DNA of 64,000 bases from assembly GCA_004297935.1 (NCBI GenBank), contig SCRE01000014.1:186001-250000 (forward strand), read 5' to 3'. Made by a program: the position numbers and the translations under genes. The DNA comes from Microbacteriaceae bacterium. Lineage in GTDB: Bacteria; Actinomycetota; Actinomycetes; Actinomycetales; Microbacteriaceae. A model generated the notes under the pieces. That model was not told the origin of the DNA, made no database searches, and worked only from the letters and a program-made list of their open reading frames with translations. Shown here one piece after another: positions 8,215-15,487 of the stretch (within the stretch, counting starts at the first letter, position 1; the number at the start of each line of letters is the position of its first letter).

Positions 8215-8510
8215 TTTGGGGGCGTAACGTGAGCCTGCGACAGATACGCCGCAGCCCGCCGGAGAACCTCGTTCTCCATCTCCAGCTCCCGGATCCGCCG
8301 CAACGCCGCTGTCGTCTCACGGCACTCGTCCGGATCGGTCGTCGGGGTCATCCCGTGGGAGCGGAACCGTTCATCTCGCACCCACGTCTGCAGCGCGGTC
8401 TTCGAGACGCCGAGGTCCCTGCACACCCTCTTCTGCGATAAGCCGGACGCGACCATCGCGACAGCGTCTCGCTTGAACTCGTCGGAATAGATCTTCGGCC
8501 CGATTGCCAT
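8211..8510 (-). CDS. IS3-family transposase OrfA (HTH domain)
   Basis: A 99-residue helix-turn-helix protein: YSDEFKRDAVAMVASGLS, then QKRVCRDLGVSKTALQTWV, and a C-terminal leucine-zipper-like helix (ALRRIRELEMENEVLRRAAAYL) as in IS3 OrfA. I chose the ATG before AIGPKIYSDEF; an in-frame ATG ten codons earlier (8540) is possible. The frame ends in TGA at 8211-8213, which overlaps the orfB start. Confidence 0.9.
   Translation of the reverse strand: MAIGPKIYSDEFKRDAVAMVASGLSQKRVCRDLGVSKTALQTWVRDERFRSHGMTPTTDPDECRETTAALRRIRELEMENEVLRRAAAYLSQAHVTPPK
8214..8220 (-). other. Programmed -1 frameshift site between orfA and orfB
   Basis: On the minus strand the last orfA codons read C CCA AAA followed at once by the TGA stop. 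This fits the canonical X XXY YYZ slippery pattern. A one-base backward slip gives CCC AAA ATG ATC and continues directly into orfB, producing an OrfAB fusion. Confidence 0.65.
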
Positions 8511-8600
8511 TCTCCCAGCACGACCCCACCCGGGAATCATGCGGTCAAGAACTCAACCGAACCTTCAGCAGACCCTCCAGCGCCTGAGGTCACAGAACTT

Positions 8601-9377
8601 TTACTGCTTCCAATTAATGAGGCGTTCAAGAAGCGAAGGGTCGGGTCCTTGATTGAATTCCTCGACAGCGCGAATAAGGCGTGAAATATGTGCACGCATC
8701 AGATCAGCGGCACGTTGACCGTTTTTCGAGGCCAATTCTTCAACAATTGCCTTGTGCTCATTAATACTTTCGCTGCCATGATCACGAGATTCAAGAATTA
8801 CATCGAGGGCTTTCTCTATTCGATCAAGTGATGGGTCGAGCACAATGGATAGCATGGCTCCCACCAGGGGATTGTTGGTATATCCGGTAACCTGCCGATG
8901 AAATCCAAGGGCAATGTCACGGGGAAAAAACTCACCTTGATCGACCGCCGTAGAGTGACTAAGAACAAGGTTGCGGAGACTTTCAATCTCGTCGGAATTG
9001 ATAGACAGCGCGCTGCCATATACGGCTTCAGGTTCAATGGCTCGCCGGGCTTCCAGCAGGTACAACACATCTTGCGCAGTCTTGACTTGTGTGGCACTGA
9101 CTAGTTGCGAGGCGTCATTATCCACTCGCAGAAAGGTCTCGAGTTGGCTTCGTCCCCAAGGCGTCAGTAACCGTCCCTTCTTGCCTACGGGCTCGGTAAC
9201 ACCAAGTTCATCCAGCTCCCGAAGTCGACGTGCCAGTGTCGACTCTGAGAGTGGTATGCCCCGGGCGCGGAGGACACCTCTAATCTGCCGGGCGCCGATT
9301 GGTCCTGCCGCGCCCTGAAGGACTGCAAGTAGTGCGTGATCCGCGCGGTTGGCGCGTATGCCGGGAACCTCGTTCAT
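8601..9377 (-). CDS. Winged-helix/FCD-domain transcriptional regulator
   Basis: A 258-residue regulator. The N-terminal part (LLAVLQGAAGPIGARQIRGVLRARG and ESTLARRLRELDELGVTEPVGKKGRLLT) is a winged helix of the NrpR/RNase R type rather than the classical GntR one. The second half (about residues 95-245) is an FCD-like helical domain with EARRAIEPEAVYG, ALGFHRQVTGYTNNPL and INEHKAIVEELASKNGQRAADLMRAHI. Codon usage looks more AT-rich than its neighbours. It starts at an ATG at 9377 (9395 is an alternative). Its nearest likely target is the permease operon starting at 10388, about 1 kb away. Confidence 0.75.
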   Translation of the reverse strand: MNEVPGIRANRADHALLAVLQGAAGPIGARQIRGVLRARGIPLSESTLARRLRELDELGVTEPVGKKGRLLTPWGRSQLETFLRVDNDASQLVSATQVKTAQDVLYLLEARRAIEPEAVYGSALSINSDEIESLRNLVLSHSTAVDQGEFFPRDIALGFHRQVTGYTNNPLVGAMLSIVLDPSLDRIEKALDVILESRDHGSESINEHKAIVEELASKNGQRAADLMRAHISRLIRAVEEFNQGPDPSLLERLINWKQ

Positions 9378-10387
9378 CCCCGCTCCTGCCGTCACTGGGT
9401 TCCTTTCGCTTACTTAATCCCGTTCGGTTGACCCATTCAGGTTACGATCACTATTTGGCTTGGTCTCTCAGTCCACGTGGCGATGGAACTCTCACCTTCG
9501 TGACCACGGTATCGTCGCGGTCATCCCGCAACCGTCCGATCGGATCGGTGACCGCAAACGGGGAGAATCCGTCGGCGCAAGCCTGTGTCCTTGGCAAGGA
9601 GAGCTACTAAGGGCGCAATGTCGCCGGAAGCAACCAATACCTTCAAACAGTAGCAAGCGTTGGCAACGCGCTACTGCAACCTCACACCCACCTACCGCTG
9701 CGGAGCGGTCCTCCGGGCAATGAGTATCTGAAGAAGGTTCTAGGATACTCGCCATAGGCCACTCCCGTTCCGGGGAGGGCGGCTCGATGCCCCCTGGCGA
9801 GGATGCCTCAGCGCCCTGGCTCAGTACACCTAGGCACGAACACCATGGTGAACTCGTCAGCGTCGCAAACCCGAACTCAGGTGCGTTGCGGCCGAGGCGT
9901 TGCGAGATGCTCTTGGACCTTTTCGAACCCCTCATCAAACTGCGGCCGCAGATACGGCGCAATCCGTGCGACCGAAGATATGGTGTCCTCAATCGACAGA
10001 CCCTCCGATGCCGGCAACACGCCATCACCTCCAAAATGTCAGGTTCGACTCCATGGCGATCCTGATGATCGTGACGATTCCCATGATTATCTAGTGTGTC
10101 AAATAATACAGAGGTAAGTCATACTTGACAGACTAACGAACCTAGTGGATGATCGACTTTACGGATAGACAATGAAACCTTATTTCCACGATACGAAACT
10201 CTTGAGGAGTGTCTTTTGACCTTCCAGCCGTCCCGATCCGTACGGAGAGTGCGCAAATCGAGTTGACCGCGCATTTCCGGAAACAGTCCCCGCGCAAGAA
10301 CAGAGTCATCGCACAAGAGGTGGCTCCTGAATCGCAGCTAAACGCTCAGACAACGGTGATGACCCGTCTCTACCAATGGAGGTAACG
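9378..10387. other. Long intergenic region upstream of the permease operon
   Basis: About 1 kb with at most one short gene (9877-10020, minus). A candidate promoter lies at 10125-10153: TTGACA, 17 bases, GATGAT. A dyad pairs TGTCAA (10097-10102) with that TTGACA (10125-10130) and may be an operator. If used, it would give a leader of over 200 bases before the permease start. No tRNA or riboswitch fold that I can recognise. Confidence 0.35.
9877..10020 (-). CDS. Short hypothetical protein or gene fragment
   Basis: A 47-residue frame starting GTG (VLPASEGLSIEDTISSVARI) and ending HLATPRPQRT. The amino-acid mix is ordinary and soluble, unlike the arginine-rich noise in the other frames here, and the text reads like real protein. 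GGAGGTGAT lies just upstream of the GTG. It could be a true small protein or the leftover of a longer gene. I recognise no family. Confidence 0.3.
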   Translation of the reverse strand: MLPASEGLSIEDTISSVARIAPYLRPQFDEGFEKVQEHLATPRPQRT

Positions 10388-11941
10388 ATGGACGATGACG
10401 TCCGCACAGAAGAAGACCGCTGGAACGGCGAGTCGCTCGCCGGTCTGGCATCCGCCGACCCACGAGGACGGCTCTACAACACCGACCTGGCGCCGGCGCC
10501 GCCGAGCAAGAGGACATGGAACGTGTACTCCCTCATGTCGCTCTGGATGAACGTCGCTCACAATGCCGGCAGCTACACGTGGGCCGCCGGGATCTTCCTC
10601 ACCCTCGGCATCAGCGCCTTTGACATGACCGTCGCCATCTTCGTTGGATGCTTGCTGCTCAGCATCGGGTGCGTCTTCGCCGGTCTGATCGGACAGAAGA
10701 CTGGCAGCCCGTTCCCGGTGATCAGCCGCATCACTTGGGGCATCTGGGGCGCGAATATCGCAGCGGTGATCCGCGGAATCGTCGCGATCGCATGGTATGG
10801 GGTGCAGACGTACCTCGCGTCGATAGCTCTCGGCGCGATCGTTACGCGGCTCTGGCCCGGGTTCGCGGAGTTGGCCGGTGCCAATGCGCCCGAGATTCTC
10901 GGCCTATCCCTCGGAGGCTGGCTCTGCTTCCTCCTTCTGTCGCTGGTCCAGTTCTTCGTTGTACAGAAGGGGATGGAAGCGATCCGGCACGTGCAGGGAT
11001 GGGCCGGACCCATCATCTGGATCATGATGCTCGGCGCCATGGTCTACTTCCTCAACGAAGCGCACTGGTCCTTCGATTGGTTTGCGGGCGCCGGAGGAAC
11101 CGCGCTGGATGCCGGTGCGAAATTCGGCCTGATCGCGCTCGTCGCAGCACAGGTCGTGTCACAGCTGTCGCCCGTGATGCTCAACTACGCGGATTTCGCC
11201 CGCTTCACGAAGGACGAGCGAAGCGTGAAGATTGGAACGATTCTCGGTGCTCCACTCAACTGGACGCTATTCGCCATCACTTCGGTGCTGACAACCGGCG
11301 CCGCGGCACAAGTTCTCATCGGTAACCGCGAATCACTCAAGGACCCCGGGATACTGATGACGCACGTCAACAACGACTTGCTGTTCTACATCTTCGCCGG
11401 CGGATTCACCCTCGCCACGATTGGAGTCAACGTCATCTCGAATTTCGTCTCGGCGTCATTTGACATCTCGAATATTGCGCCGCGTCTGATCAGCTTCCGG
11501 CGGGCCGGATTTATCACCGCGATCATCGCGGTCGTCGTCACACCGTGGAACTACTTCAACAACCCGATCGTGGTGGGCTACTTCCTCGGAAGTCTCGGTG
11601 CGATGATCGGGCCGCTGTTTGGGATCATGATCGCCGACTTCTACCTGGTGAGGCGTCAGAAGTTCGTTCTTCGCGACATGTTCCTTCCTACTCCCGATTC
11701 GATCTACTACTACAACAAGGGTGTCAGCCTGAAAACGCTGTACGCCTTCGCTCCGGCCAGCTTGGTAGCGCTCACGTTCGCCTTGATCCCCGCTTTCGGG
11801 ATCGTGTCGAACTTTGGATGGTTCATCGGTGCGGGTCTGGGACTGGTTCTTCACCTGATCATTTCGAAGGGCAGGGTCATCGTCCTCCCGCGGTCGGCCG
11901 AGAGCATTGAGGGTGAGAACTCTGTGACGGTGAGCGAATGA
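10388..11941 (+). CDS. NCS1-family permease (hydantoin/allantoin/uracil permease type)
   Basis: A 517-residue, roughly twelve-helix carrier of the Mhp1/allantoin/uracil branch of NCS1. Diagnostic stretches are WNVYSLMSLWMNVAHNAGSY in helix one, GSPFPVISRITWGIWGANI, WYGVQTYLASIALGAI and SNFVSASFDISNIAPRLISF. It would bring in a hydantoin, pyrimidine, allantoin or similar ring compound. The start at 10388 follows GGAGGTAACG. It overlaps the following epimerase gene by four bases and heads an operon that ends with a PuuE-like deacetylase. It is clearly different from the three other NCS1 proteins of the window, which belong to the purine-cytosine type. Confidence 0.88.
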   Translation: MDDDVRTEEDRWNGESLAGLASADPRGRLYNTDLAPAPPSKRTWNVYSLMSLWMNVAHNAGSYTWAAGIFLTLGISAFDMTVAIFVGCLLLSIGCVFAGLIGQKTGSPFPVISRITWGIWGANIAAVIRGIVAIAWYGVQTYLASIALGAIVTRLWPGFAELAGANAPEILGLSLGGWLCFLLLSLVQFFVVQKGMEAIRHVQGWAGPIIWIMMLGAMVYFLNEAHWSFDWFAGAGGTALDAGAKFGLIALVAAQVVSQLSPVMLNYADFARFTKDERSVKIGTILGAPLNWTLFAITSVLTTGAAAQVLIGNRESLKDPGILMTHVNNDLLFYIFAGGFTLATIGVNVISNFVSASFDISNIAPRLISFRRAGFITAIIAVVVTPWNYFNNPIVVGYFLGSLGAMIGPLFGIMIADFYLVRRQKFVLRDMFLPTPDSIYYYNKGVSLKTLYAFAPASLVALTFALIPAFGIVSNFGWFIGAGLGLVLHLIISKGRVIVLPRSAESIEGENSVTVSE

Positions 11942-12777
11942 GTTCGAGGATGAGAGCTTTGATCACAGGGGCCACCGGGTTCATCGGCAGCACGCTCGGC
12001 ACACGGTTGCGCGCAGCCGGCTGGGAAGTCGTAGCGCTCACAAGCAACGGCCGCAGGGTCGATGTGAGAGATGCCGACGGGGTGAAGGACACGATCTCCG
12101 GAATCGCACCGGATGTGGTGTACCACCTTGGAGGAGTGTCCGGCCCAATGCTCCTGACCGACGACCTCGCATCGGTCATCGACATCAATTGTGTAGGGAG
12201 CCTTAACGTGATCCGCAGCGCGGTCGAGGCGAACGTTCCCCGAGTGGTGTTCGGCGCCTCGGTGGGCTCCTATGCGGGCGAAGCGGATGGGGAGCCGCTC
12301 GCCGATTCGATCTACGGGATGACGAAGCGGTTCGGGGAGATGCTTACAGCCTATTTCGGGGCTGGATCCGAATCGGCGGCCTGTTCCGTGCGGATCGGGT
12401 CCACTTATGGGGCGGGGCGGGTGACGTTCAATCCCGTTCACGAGATGGTCAGAAGCGCGAAGCGCCACGGGCTCGTCGAATATAACGAGAACCAGCGGGA
12501 ACCCATGATCTGGGTCGAAGACTGCGCGGAGTTGCTGGCCAACCTCGCGGCCACGCCCGTCCTGAGGTCGTCCTATGACGCGGTGACCGAGCTGCTGACG
12601 CATCGAGAGCTGGCGGAAGCCATCGCGGCCGAGTTTGACGGTTCAACACGTGCGTACTCGGGTGAAAAGTCCTGGTATCCACGGGGATTCCGCGAGCTGC
12701 GAACCTCGACCGATGGCCTCGTGAAATCTCCAATGCGATTGTCGGACGCCATCACCGAAATCGCGTCGGTCGTATGA
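11938..12777 (+). CDS. NAD-dependent epimerase/dehydratase family protein (extended SDR)
   Basis: A 279-residue Rossmann protein with the GATGFIGSTLGTRL nucleotide-binding loop and the extended-SDR active-site pair SIYGMTKRFGE (YxxxK). An acidic substrate-binding segment REPMIWVEDCAELL follows. Such enzymes oxidise, reduce or epimerise sugar-like or hydroxy-acid substrates with NAD(P). Its start overlaps the permease stop as ATGA, so the two are surely co-transcribed. The substrate is unknown; in this context it probably handles a hydroxylated intermediate of the imported compound. Confidence 0.8.
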   Translation: MSSRMRALITGATGFIGSTLGTRLRAAGWEVVALTSNGRRVDVRDADGVKDTISGIAPDVVYHLGGVSGPMLLTDDLASVIDINCVGSLNVIRSAVEANVPRVVFGASVGSYAGEADGEPLADSIYGMTKRFGEMLTAYFGAGSESAACSVRIGSTYGAGRVTFNPVHEMVRSAKRHGLVEYNENQREPMIWVEDCAELLANLAATPVLRSSYDAVTELLTHRELAEAIAAEFDGSTRAYSGEKSWYPRGFRELRTSTDGLVKSPMRLSDAITEIASVV

Positions 12778-12802
12778 GAAGCGTTGTGAGGGGTGGCAAG
12801 AG

Positions 12803-13582
12803 ATGAACGAATCGTTGACAAGCGACTCCGCGTGCGGAGCAGTGCAGGGAAAGCGGATCGTGGTGGTTGGCGGCGCCGGCGCTATCGGAAAAGCCATCGT
12901 CAACCTACTGACGCTCGAAGGCGCAGCAGTCGTCATTGCCGACTACAACGCCGGCGCGGCCCGTACTGTCGTGGAGAAGCTGACGGATGCGGGCAGGATC
13001 GCCTCCAGCGTGGCGCTCGACATTTCCGACGAGGGATCGGTTCGTCGCGCTTTCGAGGAGACATCGACGCAGCTGGGCGGCCTCGATGTCTTGGTGAACT
13101 CGGCCGGAGTGATCAATGAACGGCCCTTTACCGAGCTCACCCTTTCCCAGTGGAACGAGGTCGTGGACCTCAACCTCACCGGCGTCTTCCTCTGTTGTCG
13201 AGAGGCGATCCCGCTGCTTCGACGAGAGGGTGGCGGCCGGATCATCAACATCGCCAGCCAAGTGGGACAGCGCGGGCGCGAGCGGCTCACGCACTATGCC
13301 GCGGCCAAGGCGGGTGTCATTGGCTTGACGAAGGCGTTGGCGAGGGAATTGGCGCCAGAGGGCATTCTCGTCAACGCCGTAGCGCCGGGCCCGATCGACA
13401 CCCCCTTCTCGGCGACTCTCAGTGCGGAGACGTTGGCTGCGACTGCGGGCGAGCTCCCCCTGAGGCGCGCTGGGGTTCCCGAGGAGGTAGCCCCGAGCGT
13501 TCTGCTTCTCGCGAGCGAGCCCGGCGGAAACCTATACGTCGGTCAAACGCTCGGACCCAACAGCGGCGATGTGATGCTGTGA
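12803..13582 (+). CDS. Short-chain dehydrogenase/reductase (classical SDR)
   Basis: A 259-residue classical SDR related to FabG-like reductases. It has the cofactor loop GGAGAIGKAIV, Asp in IADYNAG (consistent with NAD preference), LVNSAGVI, an active-site Ser in INIASQVGQ and the HYAAAKAGV YxxxK motif. VNAVAPGPIDTPF is the conserved C-terminal substrate-loop entrance. It lies 25 bases after the epimerase in the same operon, so two Rossmann enzymes act in this pathway. The substrate cannot be assigned. Confidence 0.85.
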   Translation: MNESLTSDSACGAVQGKRIVVVGGAGAIGKAIVNLLTLEGAAVVIADYNAGAARTVVEKLTDAGRIASSVALDISDEGSVRRAFEETSTQLGGLDVLVNSAGVINERPFTELTLSQWNEVVDLNLTGVFLCCREAIPLLRREGGGRIINIASQVGQRGRERLTHYAAAKAGVIGLTKALARELAPEGILVNAVAPGPIDTPFSATLSAETLAATAGELPLRRAGVPEEVAPSVLLLASEPGGNLYVGQTLGPNSGDVML

Positions 13583-13623
13583 TCATCCGTGGCCAGAACA
13601 GACTGAATGAGAGGGAAGTCCCT

Positions 13624-14346
13624 GTGACTAGAAGTAGCTTTATCGGGCTAGCGACCCTTGGTCGCACACCGCGACCAGATTTCGAGGCGGCGTTCGCTCC
13701 GCACCTCGGCACCACGCCCGCGCGAATAACCGGCGCATTGGACGGGATAAGCGACGAGGAGGCACTGTCGCTCCACGATCCGCACGGCGATTACCCGATC
13801 CACATACCGGTCGCACGGGAGGGAGGAGTCGATGCCCCACGCGATCGGATCCGCCCATATGTCCAACAGTCGATTGACGACCTGGTCTCCGAAGGGGCAA
13901 GCGCTGTGGCGGTTCTCTGCGCTGGTGACCTCGGAAAGTTCACCTGCAGCGTTCCGCTGCTGACTGCCGGTCGACTGATTCCGCACGTCGTGCAGGCGAC
14001 CCTCGGCACCACAGTGCCGCTGGCCGTAGTGACGCCGAACTCCGGGCAAGTACCGTTCGCGACGCGCAAGTGGGCGCACGACGGATTCAAGGCCCAGGTG
14101 GTTGACGTGCCGCCGTACACGACAAAGTCGGAGCGCTCGAAACTCCTCCTTGAACGCTGCCGTGAGCTGATCTCCCGAGGAGCGGGAGCAGTCGTCCTGG
14201 ACTGCTTCGGATTCGGAGCGGAAGACGGTCGCGTTGTCTACCGCGAATTCGGCGTCCCCGTGTTCGTCGCGCGCGAGATCGCCGGCCGTGCGACCGGCAT
14301 GTTCGCGCTCTACATGGAGCCTGACCGCGCAGTATCTGCGCACTAA
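13624..14346 (+). CDS. AroM-family protein
   Basis: A 240-residue protein matching the AroM family, which is fold-related to Asp/Glu/hydantoin racemases. It begins SFIGLATLGRTPRPDFEAAF and contains ALDGISDEEA, AVLCAGDLGKFTC and VVLDCFGFGAEDGRVV. The two cysteine segments occupy places where racemases carry catalytic Cys residues (inference). AroM of E. coli has no proven reaction. GTG 13624 is chosen because GAGAGGGAAG precedes it; an in-frame GTG at 13579 overlaps the previous stop codon. Its place in a permease/deacetylase operon suggests a racemase-, isomerase- or decarboxylase-like step. Confidence 0.78.
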   Translation: MTRSSFIGLATLGRTPRPDFEAAFAPHLGTTPARITGALDGISDEEALSLHDPHGDYPIHIPVAREGGVDAPRDRIRPYVQQSIDDLVSEGASAVAVLCAGDLGKFTCSVPLLTAGRLIPHVVQATLGTTVPLAVVTPNSGQVPFATRKWAHDGFKAQVVDVPPYTTKSERSKLLLERCRELISRGAGAVVLDCFGFGAEDGRVVYREFGVPVFVAREIAGRATGMFALYMEPDRAVSAH

Positions 14347-14358
14347 GAAAGGGAAATA

Positions 14359-15312
14359 ATGGCAATTTCGAACGATCGACTCAGCGGCTTCGAGGACGAA
14401 TCAGGGCCAGGTCCGGAGCGTGACCTCTACGGCTACGGCAGGAAAGGAATCCAGGCTCGGTGGCCCAACGGCGCGAAGGTCGCCGTCACGATCGTCGTCA
14501 ACTTCGAAACCGGCGCGGAGGCGTCGTGGCCATCTGGTGACAGGCAGAACGACAGCATCTTCGAGTTCCCGTACGGTATCGACGCGCGGTTCCGGGATCT
14601 GCCGTCGGAATCGGTCTCTGAATACGGAAGTCGTGCTGGTTTCTGGCGTATCCAAAGGCTCCTCGATGAGTACGAGGTCCGCGCGACGATCTCGGGCTGC
14701 GCTGTGGCGTTTGCGCGCAACCCCGAGGTGGGCGCATACGTGAAGGAGGCCGGCCACGAACCCGGCTGCCACGGCTGGCGCTGGGAATATGCACACCTGT
14801 TGTCTCCGCAGGAGGAGCGCGAGCGGATCTCCGCCGCAGTCAAGATCATCGAAGAGACGTGCGGCCAGCGGCCGCTGGGTTGGCAGTCGAGGACAGCGTC
14901 GACGAACACGCGGCAGTTGGTCGTGGAGGAGGGCGGCTTTATCTACGACTCAGATGCCGTCAACGACGACGTGCCCTACTTCGTTAACGTGACCGGCAAG
15001 CAGCATCTCGTCGTGCCATACAGTGGGGTTTACAACGACCATCGGTTCGTCATCGGCCAAGGGTACTCGGAGCCTGAGGACTACTTCAAGACTCTCAAGC
15101 ATGGTCTCGACTACCTGCGCATGGAGGGGGACACGCACCCGAAGATGATGACCCTCGGCGTGCATGCCCACTGGATCGGCCAAGCGTCTCGAGCATCCGC
15201 ACTGCGCATGTTTCTTGACTACGCGCTGGGAACCGGCGATGTGTGGATCGCACCACGAGTGGACATCGCGCAGTGGTGGATCGAGAACGCGAACGAGTTT
15301 GCCATCGGTTGA
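14359..15312 (+). CDS. Polysaccharide deacetylase family protein, PuuE allantoinase-like
   Basis: A 317-residue NodB-fold hydrolase of the PuuE type. Characteristic are LYGYGRKGIQARWPNGAKVA at the start, VNFETGAEASW, FEFPYGIDAR, EPGCHGWRWEYAHLLSPQEE, GWQSRTASTNTRQLVVEEGG, YDSDAVNDDVPYFV and LGVHAHWIG. PuuE proteins are cofactor-independent allantoinases, and relatives open other amide rings. The position where many NodB enzymes have a metal Asp reads NFETGAE, as in PuuE relatives. It is the last gene of the operon, 12 bases after the AroM gene, with AAGAAAGGG before the ATG. Together with a hydantoin/allantoin-type permease it makes a cyclic amide a likely substrate. Confidence 0.85.
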   Translation: MAISNDRLSGFEDESGPGPERDLYGYGRKGIQARWPNGAKVAVTIVVNFETGAEASWPSGDRQNDSIFEFPYGIDARFRDLPSESVSEYGSRAGFWRIQRLLDEYEVRATISGCAVAFARNPEVGAYVKEAGHEPGCHGWRWEYAHLLSPQEERERISAAVKIIEETCGQRPLGWQSRTASTNTRQLVVEEGGFIYDSDAVNDDVPYFVNVTGKQHLVVPYSGVYNDHRFVIGQGYSEPEDYFKTLKHGLDYLRMEGDTHPKMMTLGVHAHWIGQASRASALRMFLDYALGTGDVWIAPRVDIAQWWIENANEFAIG

Positions 15313-15336
15313 GCGACGCGCCGCGCGAGGGGAGCG

Positions 15337-15487
15337 CTGCAGCGCGGCAGCCTCCGCTACATCGGCACCGGCCGAACCCACGCCGGAACCCACCTCAGAC
15401 TCCTCGTCCAGAACCTCGACGTCACCATCATCAACACCACCACAAGCGAAATCCTCCGCAAGCTGATCATCGACACCACCCGCGGGG
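15337..15487 (+). pseudogene. C-terminal fragment of an IS481-family transposase
   Basis: The translation reads LQRGSLRYIGTGRTHAGTHL, then LRLLVQNLDVTII and TTTSEILRKLIIDTTRG. This is the beta-rich tail found after the integrase core in IS481 transposases (compare LRHIGxGRxHAGxxVRLLV). The DDE core is absent and the frame is cut by the left end of the IS1249-like element at 15488, just before the expected final residues. Confidence 0.7.

Larger units (their letters stand above)
7298..8575 (-). mobile_element. IS3-family insertion sequence, complete
   Basis: About 1.28 kb bounded by imperfect 27-bp inverted repeats at 7298-7324 and 8549-8575, which share GGGTCTGCTGA at their outer ends with five mismatches inside. 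They enclose overlapping orfA and orfB on the minus strand, as in IS3 elements. The three bases flanking each end (TCT and TCC) are not identical, so I see no clean target duplication. It lies beside the IS1249-like stub. Confidence 0.85.

Noticed and set aside
7295-8578. Three-base target duplication around the IS3 element
   Set aside because: The flanks read TCT and TCC, which do not match.
9492-10034. Minus-strand frame of 180 codons containing GGIEPPSPERE, considered as a tRNA-derived signature
   Set aside because: The corresponding DNA does not fold into a T arm or acceptor stem, and the frame is arginine/serine-rich without homology that I recognise.
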